The notes: a model not told the origin generated them from the sequence alone. DNA of 7,781 bases from an uncultured Rhodospirillales bacterium (GCA_903928045.1 CAIYPH010000164.1:1-7781); one strand, 5' to 3'; numbered from the stretch's first letter, positions 1 to 6,376 are shown. A program made the numbers and translations.

Positions 1-1382
1 TCACCCCGCGCCGGGAGTGCGCCATCGCCGCCCTTGCGGATAGGCACCCGGCCGGTCACGTAAAGGGCAATACCGGTGCGATCAGCCGCCAGCAGGTTCT
101 GCACCGGCGCGGTGATCATCGCCGCCGCCTGGGCCACCGCCGCGAGGTCCTCGGCCTGGTTCAGGCGATGGATGCCGGCGGCCGCCGTGTCGCCGGGCGC
201 GAGATTGGCCATGGCGAGCGCCAGGATCGGGCCGCCGGGGGCGACCAGGTCCGACACGACAGGGCCGTGGCGGGTCTCGCGGACCGTCAGCACCTCGTCG
301 GCCGCGCCGCGCACCGGGATGCGCTCCTGGCGCGTTGCAAAGGGGCGCGGGCCGTCGGGCGTCGCATAGGCATCCGGCCCTGCGGCGGTTTCCACGAACA
401 GGTCCTGCACGTCGGCGCCGGTGGTGGTGAAGGTCCAGGCGACATGGCCGTTATGGCCGAGCACCACGAACGGCACCCCGGGCGCGGTGGCGCCGGCGAT
501 CACCCGGCCGGGCAGGTCGATGCGGGCGAGATACCAGGTGCCGGGCATGGCGAAGCCGAGATGCGGATCGCCCGCCAGCATCGGGAAGCCCGACACGGTG
601 GAACGGCCATCGACCGCCCACTCATCGCTCGCCGATTCCGGCAGGGTGAAGGGGGCGGGGAAGCGCGGCAGCACGGCGGCGAGCCGGGTCGCGGTGTCGG
701 CCAGCCCAGGCGGTAAGGCTGCAAACGGCGTCCCCGGCCCGCCCGCGGCCGAGGGCCACAACGCGTCCATGATATCCGGGGGCAGCCGCTTGGCGAGCCC
801 GGCGCGGGCGAGTTCGGCGCGCCAATTGCCGCTGAGATAGAGCCCCATCATCTTGCCCCACAGCACGCAATCGACGCTGCTCCACGGGCGAGGGGTTCCG
901 ATCACCAGATATTCCGGCCCGGCGAAGCGCCCGCGTGCCGCGATCCAGGCGTTGACGCCGCGCGCATAGGCCTCGAGCATCAGCCGGGTATCGGCCGGCA
1001 GCGCCAGCACATCCGCCTCGGCGGCACGGCGGACGCCGAGGGTGCGCATCAGCCGGTCGTTGTTGAGCCCGAGCGACCCGATCACCTCTGATAATTCGCC
1101 GGCGGCGGCGCGGCGCGTCATGTCCATCTGGAACATGCGTTCGCGGGCGTGCAGGTAGCCCATGGCAGTCGCGGCATCGGCCTCGCTGCCCGCGCGAACC
1201 CGGGCGATGCCCTGGTCATCGAAGCCGATATCGACAGGGGCGGCGAGGCTCGGGAGTGCGACGGTGACGTCGGTGTCCGGCAATGTCCGCCACACCAGCG
1301 CGGCGGCGGTGGCGATGACGAGCAGCAGCAGCGCGGCCAGGCCGATCAGAACACGACGCAGCAGGCGCAGCACGGATCTCAT
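1..1382 (-). CDS. Penicillin acylase family Ntn hydrolase (partial, C-terminus off window)
   Basis: This is an N-terminal-nucleophile amidohydrolase of the penicillin G acylase / AHL acylase superfamily; 460 codons are visible before the frame leaves the window. Residues 1-7 are basic and about 8-31 are hydrophobic (VLIGLAALLLLVIATAAALV), a signal peptide or N-terminal anchor, so the enzyme should act in the periplasm or on the membrane. The alpha-chain signature ERMFQMDMTRRAAAGELSEV lies at about 81-100. The beta chain should begin at Ser252 in SDEWAV, the expected autocleavage site and nucleophile. LAGDPHLG (269-276) and VLGHNGHVAWTF (307-318) are typical beta-chain motifs, and GRVPIRKGGDG (444-454) follows. 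The oxyanion Asn further downstream is not visible. ATG is chosen because it forms an ATGA overlap with the upstream hydrolase stop. There is no good Shine-Dalgarno, so translational coupling is likely. The family is certain; the substrate (beta-lactam, acyl-homoserine lactone or other amide) is not. The TGA at bases 3-1 is out of frame. Confidence 0.93.
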   Translation of the reverse strand, partial: MRSVLRLLRRVLIGLAALLLLVIATAAALVWRTLPDTDVTVALPSLAAPVDIGFDDQGIARVRAGSEADAATAMGYLHARERMFQMDMTRRAAAGELSEVIGSLGLNNDRLMRTLGVRRAAEADVLALPADTRLMLEAYARGVNAWIAARGRFAGPEYLVIGTPRPWSSVDCVLWGKMMGLYLSGNWRAELARAGLAKRLPPDIMDALWPSAAGGPGTPFAALPPGLADTATRLAAVLPRFPAPFTLPESASDEWAVDGRSTVSGFPMLAGDPHLGFAMPGTWYLARIDLPGRVIAGATAPGVPFVVLGHNGHVAWTFTTTGADVQDLFVETAAGPDAYATPDGPRPFATRQERIPVRGAADEVLTVRETRHGPVVSDLVAPGGPILALAMANLAPGDTAAAGIHRLNQAEDLAAVAQAAAMITAPVQNLLAADRTGIALYVTGRVPIRKGGDGALPARG

Positions 1383-2173
1383 CCGGCGGGCGGCAAATGG
1401 AGCAGCACGGTATCGGGGTCGCCGGGGAGGGCAGGGAAGCGGCTGGTCACCAGCGGGTCATGCCCGGGGATGATGTGATCGGGCCCGTCGGCCAGTTTCT
1501 CGCAGGTCACCCAGCCTTCGATCATGCGTTCGAGGTTATGCAGCAAAGTGAAGGGGTTGCGGGCGCGGATGTTCTTCCAGAAATGCGTGGCGTCGCTCGC
1601 CAGCACCACCCACCCGCGCGCGGTGGGCACCCGCATGATCTGCAATCCGCCGGAATGCCCGCCGACCAGATGCAGCGTGATGCCGGGCGCGATCTCGACC
1701 GTGCCGTCATGGAAGCTGACGCGCTCGCGGAACACATGCCGCACCGCCATCACCACATGCTCCACGTCGAAGGGCCGGCGCAGCGGCTCGTGGCACATGC
1801 AGCTGCCGGTGCAGTAGGCCATCTCCTCCTTTTGCAGGTGGAATTTCGCCTTGGGGAACGCATCCCAATGGCCGGCGTGGTCCCAATGCATGTGGCTCAG
1901 CACCACGTCCTCGACCGTGTCGGGATCGACGCCGATGCCGCGCAGGGCGTCGATCGGCGAGCGGATCCAAATTCGGTTGCGCCGTGCGGCGGAGGCGGCG
2001 TCGAACCCGGTGTCGAGCACGATGGTGCGGCCCTCGCCGCGGATCGCCCAGACGAAGAAATCGAGCGGCATGGGGGCGGCGTGATCGTCGGGGAAGATCA
2101 GGTTGGTGCCCTGGGTGCGGTCGGCGAAGTTTGCGTAGCGCAGGGCGAAGATTTCGTAGGTGGGGGTGCTCAT
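1379..2173 (-). CDS. Metallo-beta-lactamase-fold hydrolase, N-acyl homoserine lactonase-like
   Basis: This 264-residue MBL-fold enzyme most resembles the AiiA/AttM-like lactonase family. The dinuclear-metal set is complete: H94-M-H96-W-D98-H99, H173 in GGHSGG, D194 in ASDATHFW and H238 in PGHDP. The spacings (21 residues from H173 to D194, 44 from D194 to H238) closely follow those I recall for AiiA. The family opens the lactone ring of acyl-homoserine lactones, but many members are untested, and the Tyr that follows the bridging Asp in AiiA appears to be His197 here. A Cys cluster (C121, C125, C127) lies between the metal motif and the C-terminal half. There is no signal peptide, so a cytosolic location is expected. 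I start at ATG 2173 because GGAG lies 10 nt upstream; an in-frame TTG at 2230 would add 19 unconserved-looking residues. The stop overlaps the acylase ATG by 4 nt. A beta-lactamase or other lactonase activity is possible. Confidence 0.9.
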   Translation of the reverse strand: MSTPTYEIFALRYANFADRTQGTNLIFPDDHAAPMPLDFFVWAIRGEGRTIVLDTGFDAASAARRNRIWIRSPIDALRGIGVDPDTVEDVVLSHMHWDHAGHWDAFPKAKFHLQKEEMAYCTGSCMCHEPLRRPFDVEHVVMAVRHVFRERVSFHDGTVEIAPGITLHLVGGHSGGLQIMRVPTARGWVVLASDATHFWKNIRARNPFTLLHNLERMIEGWVTCEKLADGPDHIIPGHDPLVTSRFPALPGDPDTVLLHLPPAG

Positions 2174-2176
2174 GCC

Positions 2177-2208
2177 GGCATGCTCCGTCGCTTGCCCCGG
2201 TGCATGCC
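2177..2208. repeat. Inverted repeat GGCATGC / GCATGCC upstream of the lactonase-like gene
   Basis: Perfect 7-bp inverted arms GGCATGC (2177-2183) and GCATGCC (2202-2208) are separated by 18 bp. The inner arm also belongs to a perfect 12-bp palindrome, CATGCCGGCATG (2171-2182), which covers the lactonase-like ATG. The repeat could be a dimeric operator. In the minus-strand mRNA it could be a hairpin with the GGAG ribosome-binding site at the base of its loop. It could also be chance in GC-rich DNA. Confidence 0.4.
2184..2187 (-). promoter_or_regulatory. Shine-Dalgarno supporting the ATG at 2173
   Basis: GGAG on the minus strand (within CGACGGAGC), about 10 nt before ATG 2173. It favours this start over the upstream in-frame TTG at 2230. 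It lies just inside an inverted repeat (2177-2183 with 2202-2208). Confidence 0.5.
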
Positions 2209-2256
2209 AGCTTGCCGCCCCTTCTGACAATCCCTAGGTTTCCCGACCACTCATTC

Positions 2257-2261
2257 AGGAG
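2257..2261 (+). promoter_or_regulatory. Shine-Dalgarno AGGAG for the decarboxylase gene
   Basis: AGGAG with 7 nt to ATG 2269. It fixes the start so that the Lys-rich N-terminal tail is included in the protein, and it rules out the longer in-frame extension upstream. Confidence 0.7.
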
Positions 2262-2268
2262 AGTCGAC

Positions 2269-2775
2269 ATGGCCAAGGCCGCCAAACCCGCCACCAAATC
2301 CGCGAAGCCCGCCGCGAAGCCCGCCAAGGCCACCAAGCCCGCCGCCAAGCAGGTGGCCGCGAAGGCCGCGCCCGGCCCCAAGCTGCGCAAGGAATTCCAG
2401 ACCGAACGCTTCGCCGCCGGCCTCGCCGTGCGCCGCGCCGTGCTGGGCGCCGAGTATGTCGACAAGTCCGTCGAAAGCGCCACCGACTTCATGACCGACT
2501 TCCAGAAGATGGTCACCGAGTTCTGCTGGGGCGATATCTGGACCCGCCCCGGCCTGGTGCGGCGCGATCGCAGCCTGCTCAACCTCGCCATGCTCGCCGC
2601 GCTGAACCGGCCGAACGAGCTGAAGCTGCACCTCAAGGGCGCGCTCAACAACGGCGTCACCCGCGACGAAATCAAGGAGGTCTTCATGGCCGTCTGCGTC
2701 TATGCCGGCGTGCCGGCGGGGCTCGACGCGTTCAAGACCGCCGTCGAGGTGTTCAAGGAGATCGACGCGGCGTGA
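2269..2775 (+). CDS. PcaC-like carboxymuconolactone decarboxylase with Lys/Ala/Pro-rich N-terminal tail
   Basis: The protein has 168 residues. Residues from about 42 to the end match the small all-helical decarboxylase PcaC of the beta-ketoadipate pathway (4-carboxymuconolactone to 3-oxoadipate enol-lactone plus CO2). The strongest similarities are FCWGDIWTRPGL (85-96), LKLHLKGALNNGVTRDEIKE (118-137) and YAGVPAG (145-151). There is no CxxC, so it is not an AhpD-type peroxidase. Residues 1-41 are an unusual tail of AKPA-like repeats with 11 lysines and no acidic residue, resembling histone-H1-like tails. This makes the protein longer than typical PcaC (about 130 residues). The start is ATG 2269, behind AGGAG. 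The stop overlaps the next gene's GTG (GTGA), so the two are probably translated together. No other pca genes are visible, so the true substrate may differ from that of PcaC. Confidence 0.92.
   Translation: MAKAAKPATKSAKPAAKPAKATKPAAKQVAAKAAPGPKLRKEFQTERFAAGLAVRRAVLGAEYVDKSVESATDFMTDFQKMVTEFCWGDIWTRPGLVRRDRSLLNLAMLAALNRPNELKLHLKGALNNGVTRDEIKEVFMAVCVYAGVPAGLDAFKTAVEVFKEIDAA
2302..2325 (+). repeat. 12-bp tandem repeat in the decarboxylase tail
   Basis: Two perfect copies of GCGAAGCCCGCC lie head to tail and encode AKPAAKPA. Surrounding codons are degenerate versions (GCCAAACCCGCC, ACCAAGCCCGCC). This suggests the Lys/Pro/Ala tail grew by slippage or unequal duplication of a 12-bp unit. Confidence 0.75.
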
Positions 2776-3677
2776 GCACGCTCCCGCAAATCGGCTTCGT
2801 CGGGGTCGGCAACATGGGCTGGCCGATGGCCGCCTGCCTGCTTCGCGGCGGCTATCAGGTGCAGGTGTCGGACCATCGGCGGGTGCAGGCGGATAATTTC
2901 GTCCAGCAGGTCGGCGGTTTCGCGCCTGACAGCGTGGCCCAGCTCGCCGCCGGGTGCGAGGTGGTGATCACCATGCTGCCGACCAGCGCCAATGTGGCGG
3001 ACGTGGTGGCCGATGGCGCCGATACGCTGCTGGCCGGCCTCAAGCCCGGCAGCCTGGTGATCGACATGACCTCGGGCCAGCCGGCGGTGACCCAGGCGCT
3101 CGCCGCCCGCGTCGCCGCCGCGGGCAGCCGGATGATCGATGCGCCGGTTTCGGGCGGTGTGTCGCGCGCCAAGACGGGGGAGCTGGCCATCATGGTCGGC
3201 GGCGATCCCGCCGATATCGAGCGGGCGCGGCCGGTGCTGAACGCCATCGGCACCTCCATCCTCGTCTGCGGCGGCGTCGGCGCCGGGCAGGCGATGAAGG
3301 CGCTCAACAACCTGGTCTCGGCCGGCGGCTTCCTCATCGGCATCGAGGCGCTGCTGATCGGGCAGAAGTTCGGGCTCGATCCCGGGTTGATGACCGACGT
3401 GCTGAACGTCTCGACGGGGATGAACAACTCCACCCAGAAGAAGTTCCGCCAATTCGTGCTGAGCCGCGCCTTTAATTCGGGCTTCAGCCTCGATCTGATG
3501 GTGAAGGACCTCTCGATCGCGACGGGGATGGGTAAGGAGGCCGGCGTGCCCGCGCCTTTCGCCGCCATGTGCCGCGAGTTGTGGGCCGCCGCCGCGGCGG
3601 CCGGGGCGGGGCAGGACCATACCGCGATGGCGCAGTTCTCCGAGCGGCTGGCGGGCTTCGAACTGGGCGAGGACTGA
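2772..3677 (+). CDS. NAD(P)-dependent beta-hydroxyacid dehydrogenase (3-hydroxyisobutyrate dehydrogenase family)
   Basis: This 301-residue cytosolic oxidoreductase of the HIBADH / tartronate-semialdehyde reductase family oxidises or reduces short beta-hydroxyacids. The N-terminal Rossmann domain begins IGFVGVGNMGWPMA (7-20, GxGxxG). The second strand ends VSDHRR, and Asp34 hints at NAD rather than NADP. DAPVSGG (123-129) is the family's substrate-binding signature. Lys176 in GAGQAMKALNNL is the expected catalytic lysine with Asn180, and K245-D246 in the C-terminal helical domain is the usual substrate/cofactor contact. Length is normal. The GTG start at 2772 overlaps the decarboxylase stop by 4 nt, with AAGGAG (2755-2760) upstream inside that gene. 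The substrate cannot be assigned: 3-hydroxyisobutyrate, glycerate/tartronate semialdehyde and L-threonate enzymes share these motifs. Confidence 0.92.
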   Translation: MSTLPQIGFVGVGNMGWPMAACLLRGGYQVQVSDHRRVQADNFVQQVGGFAPDSVAQLAAGCEVVITMLPTSANVADVVADGADTLLAGLKPGSLVIDMTSGQPAVTQALAARVAAAGSRMIDAPVSGGVSRAKTGELAIMVGGDPADIERARPVLNAIGTSILVCGGVGAGQAMKALNNLVSAGGFLIGIEALLIGQKFGLDPGLMTDVLNVSTGMNNSTQKKFRQFVLSRAFNSGFSLDLMVKDLSIATGMGKEAGVPAPFAAMCRELWAAAAAAGAGQDHTAMAQFSERLAGFELGED

Positions 3678-3681
3678 GCGC

Positions 3682-4674
3682 GTGCGTCGCCTGCTGCTGG
3701 TCGCGCTCCTGCTCACAGCCGGGAGCGCGCGCGCCGAGCGCATTCTGGTCGGCCCGGAGCGATCGATCGCCCTGCCGTCCGACGCGCTCAAGCAGGCCAG
3801 CGACGGCGACGTCATCGCCATCGATGAAGGCGAGTATTTCGACTGCCTGCGCATCCGCGGCGACGGCATCACCATCGAGGGTCAGGGCGCCGGCGCGGTG
3901 CTGACCGACTTCACCTGCGACGGCAAGGCCATCGTCGTCGCCCAGGGTGACCGCATCGTGCTGCGCAACCTTACCCTGCAACGCGCCCGCGTGCCGGATG
4001 GCAACGGCGCCGGCATTCGCGCCGAAGGGGGCGCGCTGACGGTGGACCGCGTGCGCTTCCTCAACGACCAGGGCGGCCTCATCGCCGGTGACCTGCCAGG
4101 CGCGGCGATCCTGGTGCGCGACAGCCTGTTCCAGCGCGTCGGCCGCTGCGACGGGCCGCGCTGCACCTCGGTGATCGTCGTCGGCGCCGTCGACCGGCTG
4201 CGCATCGAACGCACCCGTATCACCGGCACCCCTGGCGCCCACCAGATCATCTCGACGTCCCGGCAAACCGAGATCATCGACAGCATCATCGAGGACGGCG
4301 CCGAGGGTGGCGCCGGGCTACAGGTGCTGATCGGCAGCGGCGGCGGGCTGCTGATGGAGGGCACCACAATCCAGAAAGGCCCGCGCGCCACCAATCTCCG
4401 CGCCGCGGTGCTGCTCGATGGCGCCGCCGGCGGCCCGATGATCCTGCGCCGCAACCGCTACCTCAATGCAACCGGGTCATCGGTGCCGTTCATTCTCGAT
4501 TGGTCAGACGCCACGCCCGTGCTGTCCGGCAACACCGTTCCGCCCGGCGATAGCGAAATCACCTCCAGCGGTGTGCTGCTGCACCGCGCAATCAACCTCG
4601 CCCGCGACACCAAGGACGCCGCGCGCGCCCTGGCCGGCAAGGCGAAACGCCTGATCGGGTCACTGATCCACTAA
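3682..4674 (+). CDS. Exported right-handed parallel beta-helix protein
   Basis: A 330-residue protein with a clear Sec signal peptide: basic MRR, hydrophobic LLLVALLLTAG, and likely cleavage after SARA (residue 18). The mature part shows repeated short strands of beta-helix type, such as GDVIAIDEGEY, GITIEGQG, IVLRNLTLQR, LTVDRVRFLN, ILVRDSLFQ, LRIERTRITG and TEIIDSIIEDG. These are the rungs typical of pectate-lyase-like or carbohydrate-acting beta-helix proteins. Four mature cysteines (55, 79, 156, 161) could form disulfides, which fits a periplasmic or extracellular location. The C-terminus (about 304-327) is a basic, Ala-rich helix. I see no recognisable catalytic triad, so it may bind, lyse or epimerise a polysaccharide, or be structural. 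The GTG start follows the dehydrogenase stop after 4 nt, with GAGGA (3669-3673) as ribosome-binding site. Its stop overlaps the stop of the convergent glucosyltransferase. Confidence 0.85.
   Translation: MRRLLLVALLLTAGSARAERILVGPERSIALPSDALKQASDGDVIAIDEGEYFDCLRIRGDGITIEGQGAGAVLTDFTCDGKAIVVAQGDRIVLRNLTLQRARVPDGNGAGIRAEGGALTVDRVRFLNDQGGLIAGDLPGAAILVRDSLFQRVGRCDGPRCTSVIVVGAVDRLRIERTRITGTPGAHQIISTSRQTEIIDSIIEDGAEGGAGLQVLIGSGGGLLMEGTTIQKGPRATNLRAAVLLDGAAGGPMILRRNRYLNATGSSVPFILDWSDATPVLSGNTVPPGDSEITSSGVLLHRAINLARDTKDAARALAGKAKRLIGSLIH
4671..4674. other. Tail-to-tail overlap of convergent stop codons
   Basis: CTAA contains the plus-strand TAA (4672-4674) of the beta-helix gene and the minus-strand TAG (4673-4671) of the glucosyltransferase gene. 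There is no intergenic space and no visible stem-loop terminator, so each transcript must run into the antisense of its neighbour unless Rho acts. Confidence 0.9.
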
Positions 4675-6296
4675 CCAAGTTCCTCCGGCATCGCCGCGAT
4701 GCCGCGTGCCCGCAGCCAGGCGGAGACGGTGGGCGATGAGGTCAGCACGCAGAACGGGATCACCACCAGCAGCCCGCCGGCGAAGGGCAAAGCCAATAGC
4801 GCCATCGCCGGGCTCGCCCAGGCAAGCGGCGTGAAGCAGGAGACGCCGACCAGCGTATGCAGCCAATAGAGACGTGTTGCCTCGCCCCAGGTGACGCCGC
4901 GTTCGGCGCGGTTCTGCGGCAGCCAGGCCGGTTTCGCCCCCAGGGCCAGCCGGGTCATGGCGATCAGCTTGCTGATGTAGGAGGGGGCGTCGAGCAGCAG
5001 TGTGAAGAGGATCTCGGCGACTGCGCCGACGGCGAACCGGCCAGCGCCGCCGTACTCCGCGCGGCGGCTTGAGAACAGGAGCGTGTCCGCATAGCCCAGC
5101 AATTTCGGGCTGTAGAGCGCCAGGGCCCAGGCGGCCGCCAGCCATCCGATCGGCCCGCGCGGTGCGGCTTCGGGCGCCTGCACCGCCGCGACCACCGCGA
5201 GTGCAAACATCACCACGTAGAGCGGCGCGCCGGCGAACAGCAGCATCGCCTGCACCAATTGCCAGCGTCCCATCGCGGTGAAGCCGGGGCGGCGCAGGAG
5301 ATGGTGGTATTGCAGATTGCCGGCCAGCCAGCGCCCGTCCCGATGCAGGAACTCCGGCATGGCCGGCGGATTGGCCTCGTAGGAGCCGCGATCATCCGCC
5401 CATACCGCCACGCCCCATCCGGCAGCGGCGAGCTGGGCGGCCTCCACCTGGTCATGCGAGAGGATCGGCGCGCCACCGGGTAGCGGGGTGAGGCGGCAAT
5501 GGGCGCGGAACGGTTCGGCGCGGAAAATCGCGTTATGGCCCCAGTACGGCCCGTCCCGGCGCTGCCAAAAGGCCTGACCCACCGACCAGACGCGCATGCC
5601 ATGGCGCATGCCGAACTGGAACAGCCGCGGGAAAGCCGCCGTCGCTGGGAGCCCGGCGGTGAGGTGCTGGACGAGCCCCATCGTGGGATCGGCCTGCATG
5701 ATCCGCGCGAGGCGCCGCACCGCATCGGCCGACATGGCGCTGTCGGCATCGAGCATCAGCACAAGGTCATGCCCGTCGACGTGATGGTCGAGGAACTCCA
5801 TCACGTTGCCGGCCTTGAAGCCCGTATTCTCCGCCCGCCGCCGGTAGCGGAGCGGATGCGGGAAGCCTGCGATTGCGGCTTGCTCGGCCGCCGCGATTTT
5901 CGGGTCCTGCGTGTCGGAGAGCAGGAAGAGGGTGAAATGCGTGGGGTCGGCCAGCTCATCCAGTAACCGCGCCAGTGGAGGCAGCACGGCTTCCATGTCC
6001 TCGTTGCGGATGGTGACCGCGATGGCGGTGCGGAGCGCGATCGCGCCGCTCTCGATATTGCCGTCCACAGGCAGCACGGCGCGGGCCGGGTTGCGTGCGA
6101 GCACCAGGATGAGGAAGCCGGGCAGCGCATTGCCGACGCAGATTCCGAGCCAGGGGGCGGCGGGGAGGAAGCAGAGCAGCAAAGCGACCTTCACCGGCGT
6201 CCATCCGCCGGGCGACAGCACGCCAGCGAACAGGGCAATGAGGCCGGCAGTGGTGGCGGCGAAGAGGGCGAAGAAGGTGAGGCGGGGCAGGGACAT
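4671..6296 (-). CDS. mdoH: OpgH/MdoH-like membrane glucosyltransferase (GT2)
   Basis: A 541-residue inner-membrane glycosyltransferase of the OpgH/MdoH family, which elongates the beta-glucan backbone of osmoregulated periplasmic glucans from UDP-glucose. Two N-terminal membrane segments (about 8-27 and 38-67) precede a cytosolic GT2 domain: AIAVTIRNED (91-100), NTGFKAGN (157-164), the metal-binding D183-A-D185 in LMLDADSAM, GPYWGHNAIFR (249-259), the SHD motif 280-282 in LSHDQVEAA, and HRDGRWLAGNLQ (318-329) in the QxxRW position. GSYEANPP (304-311) is also characteristic. Several further membrane helices follow (about 346-373, 383-402, 421-445, 475-520). E. coli OpgH is about 847 residues, so this is a short form lacking the long N-terminal region. 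No opgG is adjacent. The Shine-Dalgarno is poor. GT2 assignment is firm; the exact glucan product is inferred. Confidence 0.88.
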   Translation of the reverse strand: MSLPRLTFFALFAATTAGLIALFAGVLSPGGWTPVKVALLLCFLPAAPWLGICVGNALPGFLILVLARNPARAVLPVDGNIESGAIALRTAIAVTIRNEDMEAVLPPLARLLDELADPTHFTLFLLSDTQDPKIAAAEQAAIAGFPHPLRYRRRAENTGFKAGNVMEFLDHHVDGHDLVLMLDADSAMSADAVRRLARIMQADPTMGLVQHLTAGLPATAAFPRLFQFGMRHGMRVWSVGQAFWQRRDGPYWGHNAIFRAEPFRAHCRLTPLPGGAPILSHDQVEAAQLAAAGWGVAVWADDRGSYEANPPAMPEFLHRDGRWLAGNLQYHHLLRRPGFTAMGRWQLVQAMLLFAGAPLYVVMFALAVVAAVQAPEAAPRGPIGWLAAAWALALYSPKLLGYADTLLFSSRRAEYGGAGRFAVGAVAEILFTLLLDAPSYISKLIAMTRLALGAKPAWLPQNRAERGVTWGEATRLYWLHTLVGVSCFTPLAWASPAMALLALPFAGGLLVVIPFCVLTSSPTVSAWLRARGIAAMPEELG

Positions 6297-6302
6297 GCGG
6301 GC

Positions 6303-6308
6303 ATATTA
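6303..6308 (-). promoter_or_regulatory. Possible -10 element of the mdoH-like gene
   Basis: TAATAT on the minus strand is 5/6 to the sigma-70 -10 consensus and AT-rich against its GC-rich surroundings. It ends 6 nt before the ATG at 6296, which would put the transcript start at or next to the start codon (a leaderless mRNA). No convincing -35 box lies 16-18 bp upstream. Confidence 0.3.
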
Positions 6309-6359
6309 GCAGAGTAGCGCTGGCCCTGATCGATTGGCTGGCCTAGTTTGCGCGCGCCG

Positions 6360-6366
6360 AAGGAGG
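6360..6366 (+). promoter_or_regulatory. Strong Shine-Dalgarno AAGGAGG before a TTG start
   Basis: AAGGAGG, nearly the full anti-16S complement, lies 10 nt before TTG 6377. It supports this rare start codon, which stands directly before the first Rossmann strand of the GT4 protein. Confidence 0.75.
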
Positions 6367-6376
6367 GGCGGGGAAG

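Larger units (their letters stand above)
2174..2268. promoter_or_regulatory. Divergent intergenic region between hydrolase and decarboxylase operons
   Basis: This 95-bp gap separates divergent starts at 2173 (minus) and 2269 (plus), so it must hold at least one promoter for each direction unless transcription enters from elsewhere. Candidates are weak. On the plus strand, TTGCCG (2212-2217) sits 17 bp before TAGGTT (2235-2240). On the minus strand, TTGTCA (2230-2225) resembles a -35 box but has no good -10 at normal spacing. The region being regulatory is more certain than any individual box. Confidence 0.5.
6297..6376. promoter_or_regulatory. Divergent intergenic region between the two glycosyltransferase genes
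   Basis: This 80-bp gap lies between the minus-strand mdoH-like ATG and the plus-strand GT4 TTG, so it probably contains promoters for both. Apart from TAATAT (minus strand) I see only a weak plus-strand TAGTTT (6344-6349) without a clear -35. Confidence 0.45.

Noticed and set aside
1..3. TGA (minus strand) as the end of the acylase
   Set aside because: It is out of frame by one base. The acylase frame stays open, and the family continues for hundreds more residues.
1379..2173. Class B beta-lactamase (antibiotic resistance)
   Set aside because: No signal peptide, and the motif set and spacing follow AHL-lactonase-like proteins. Beta-lactam hydrolysis cannot be excluded but is not the best call.
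1397..2227. 276-residue open frame on the plus strand
   Set aside because: It is antisense to the lactonase-like gene, has no family motifs, and lacks a good ribosome-binding site.
2174..2230. TTG at 2230 as start of the lactonase-like gene
   Set aside because: The extra 19 residues look non-conserved, while ATG 2173 has its own GGAG and places the fold start normally.
1707..2687. 326-residue open frame on the minus strand spanning the intergenic region
   Set aside because: It overlaps two well-supported genes and their promoter gap, and its composition is Arg/Ser/Pro/Ala shadow-like.
2269..2775. AhpD-type alkylhydroperoxidase
   Set aside because: The CxxC redox motif is missing, and the sequence follows PcaC instead.
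2700..3875. 391-residue open frame on the minus strand opposite the dehydrogenase
   Set aside because: It is a low-complexity His/Arg/Gly/Ala-rich translation antisense to a gene with clear family motifs, as expected from GC-rich codon bias.
3484..4266. 260-residue minus-strand open frame opposite the beta-helix gene
   Set aside because: It has no recognisable motifs and crosses the junction of two real plus-strand genes.
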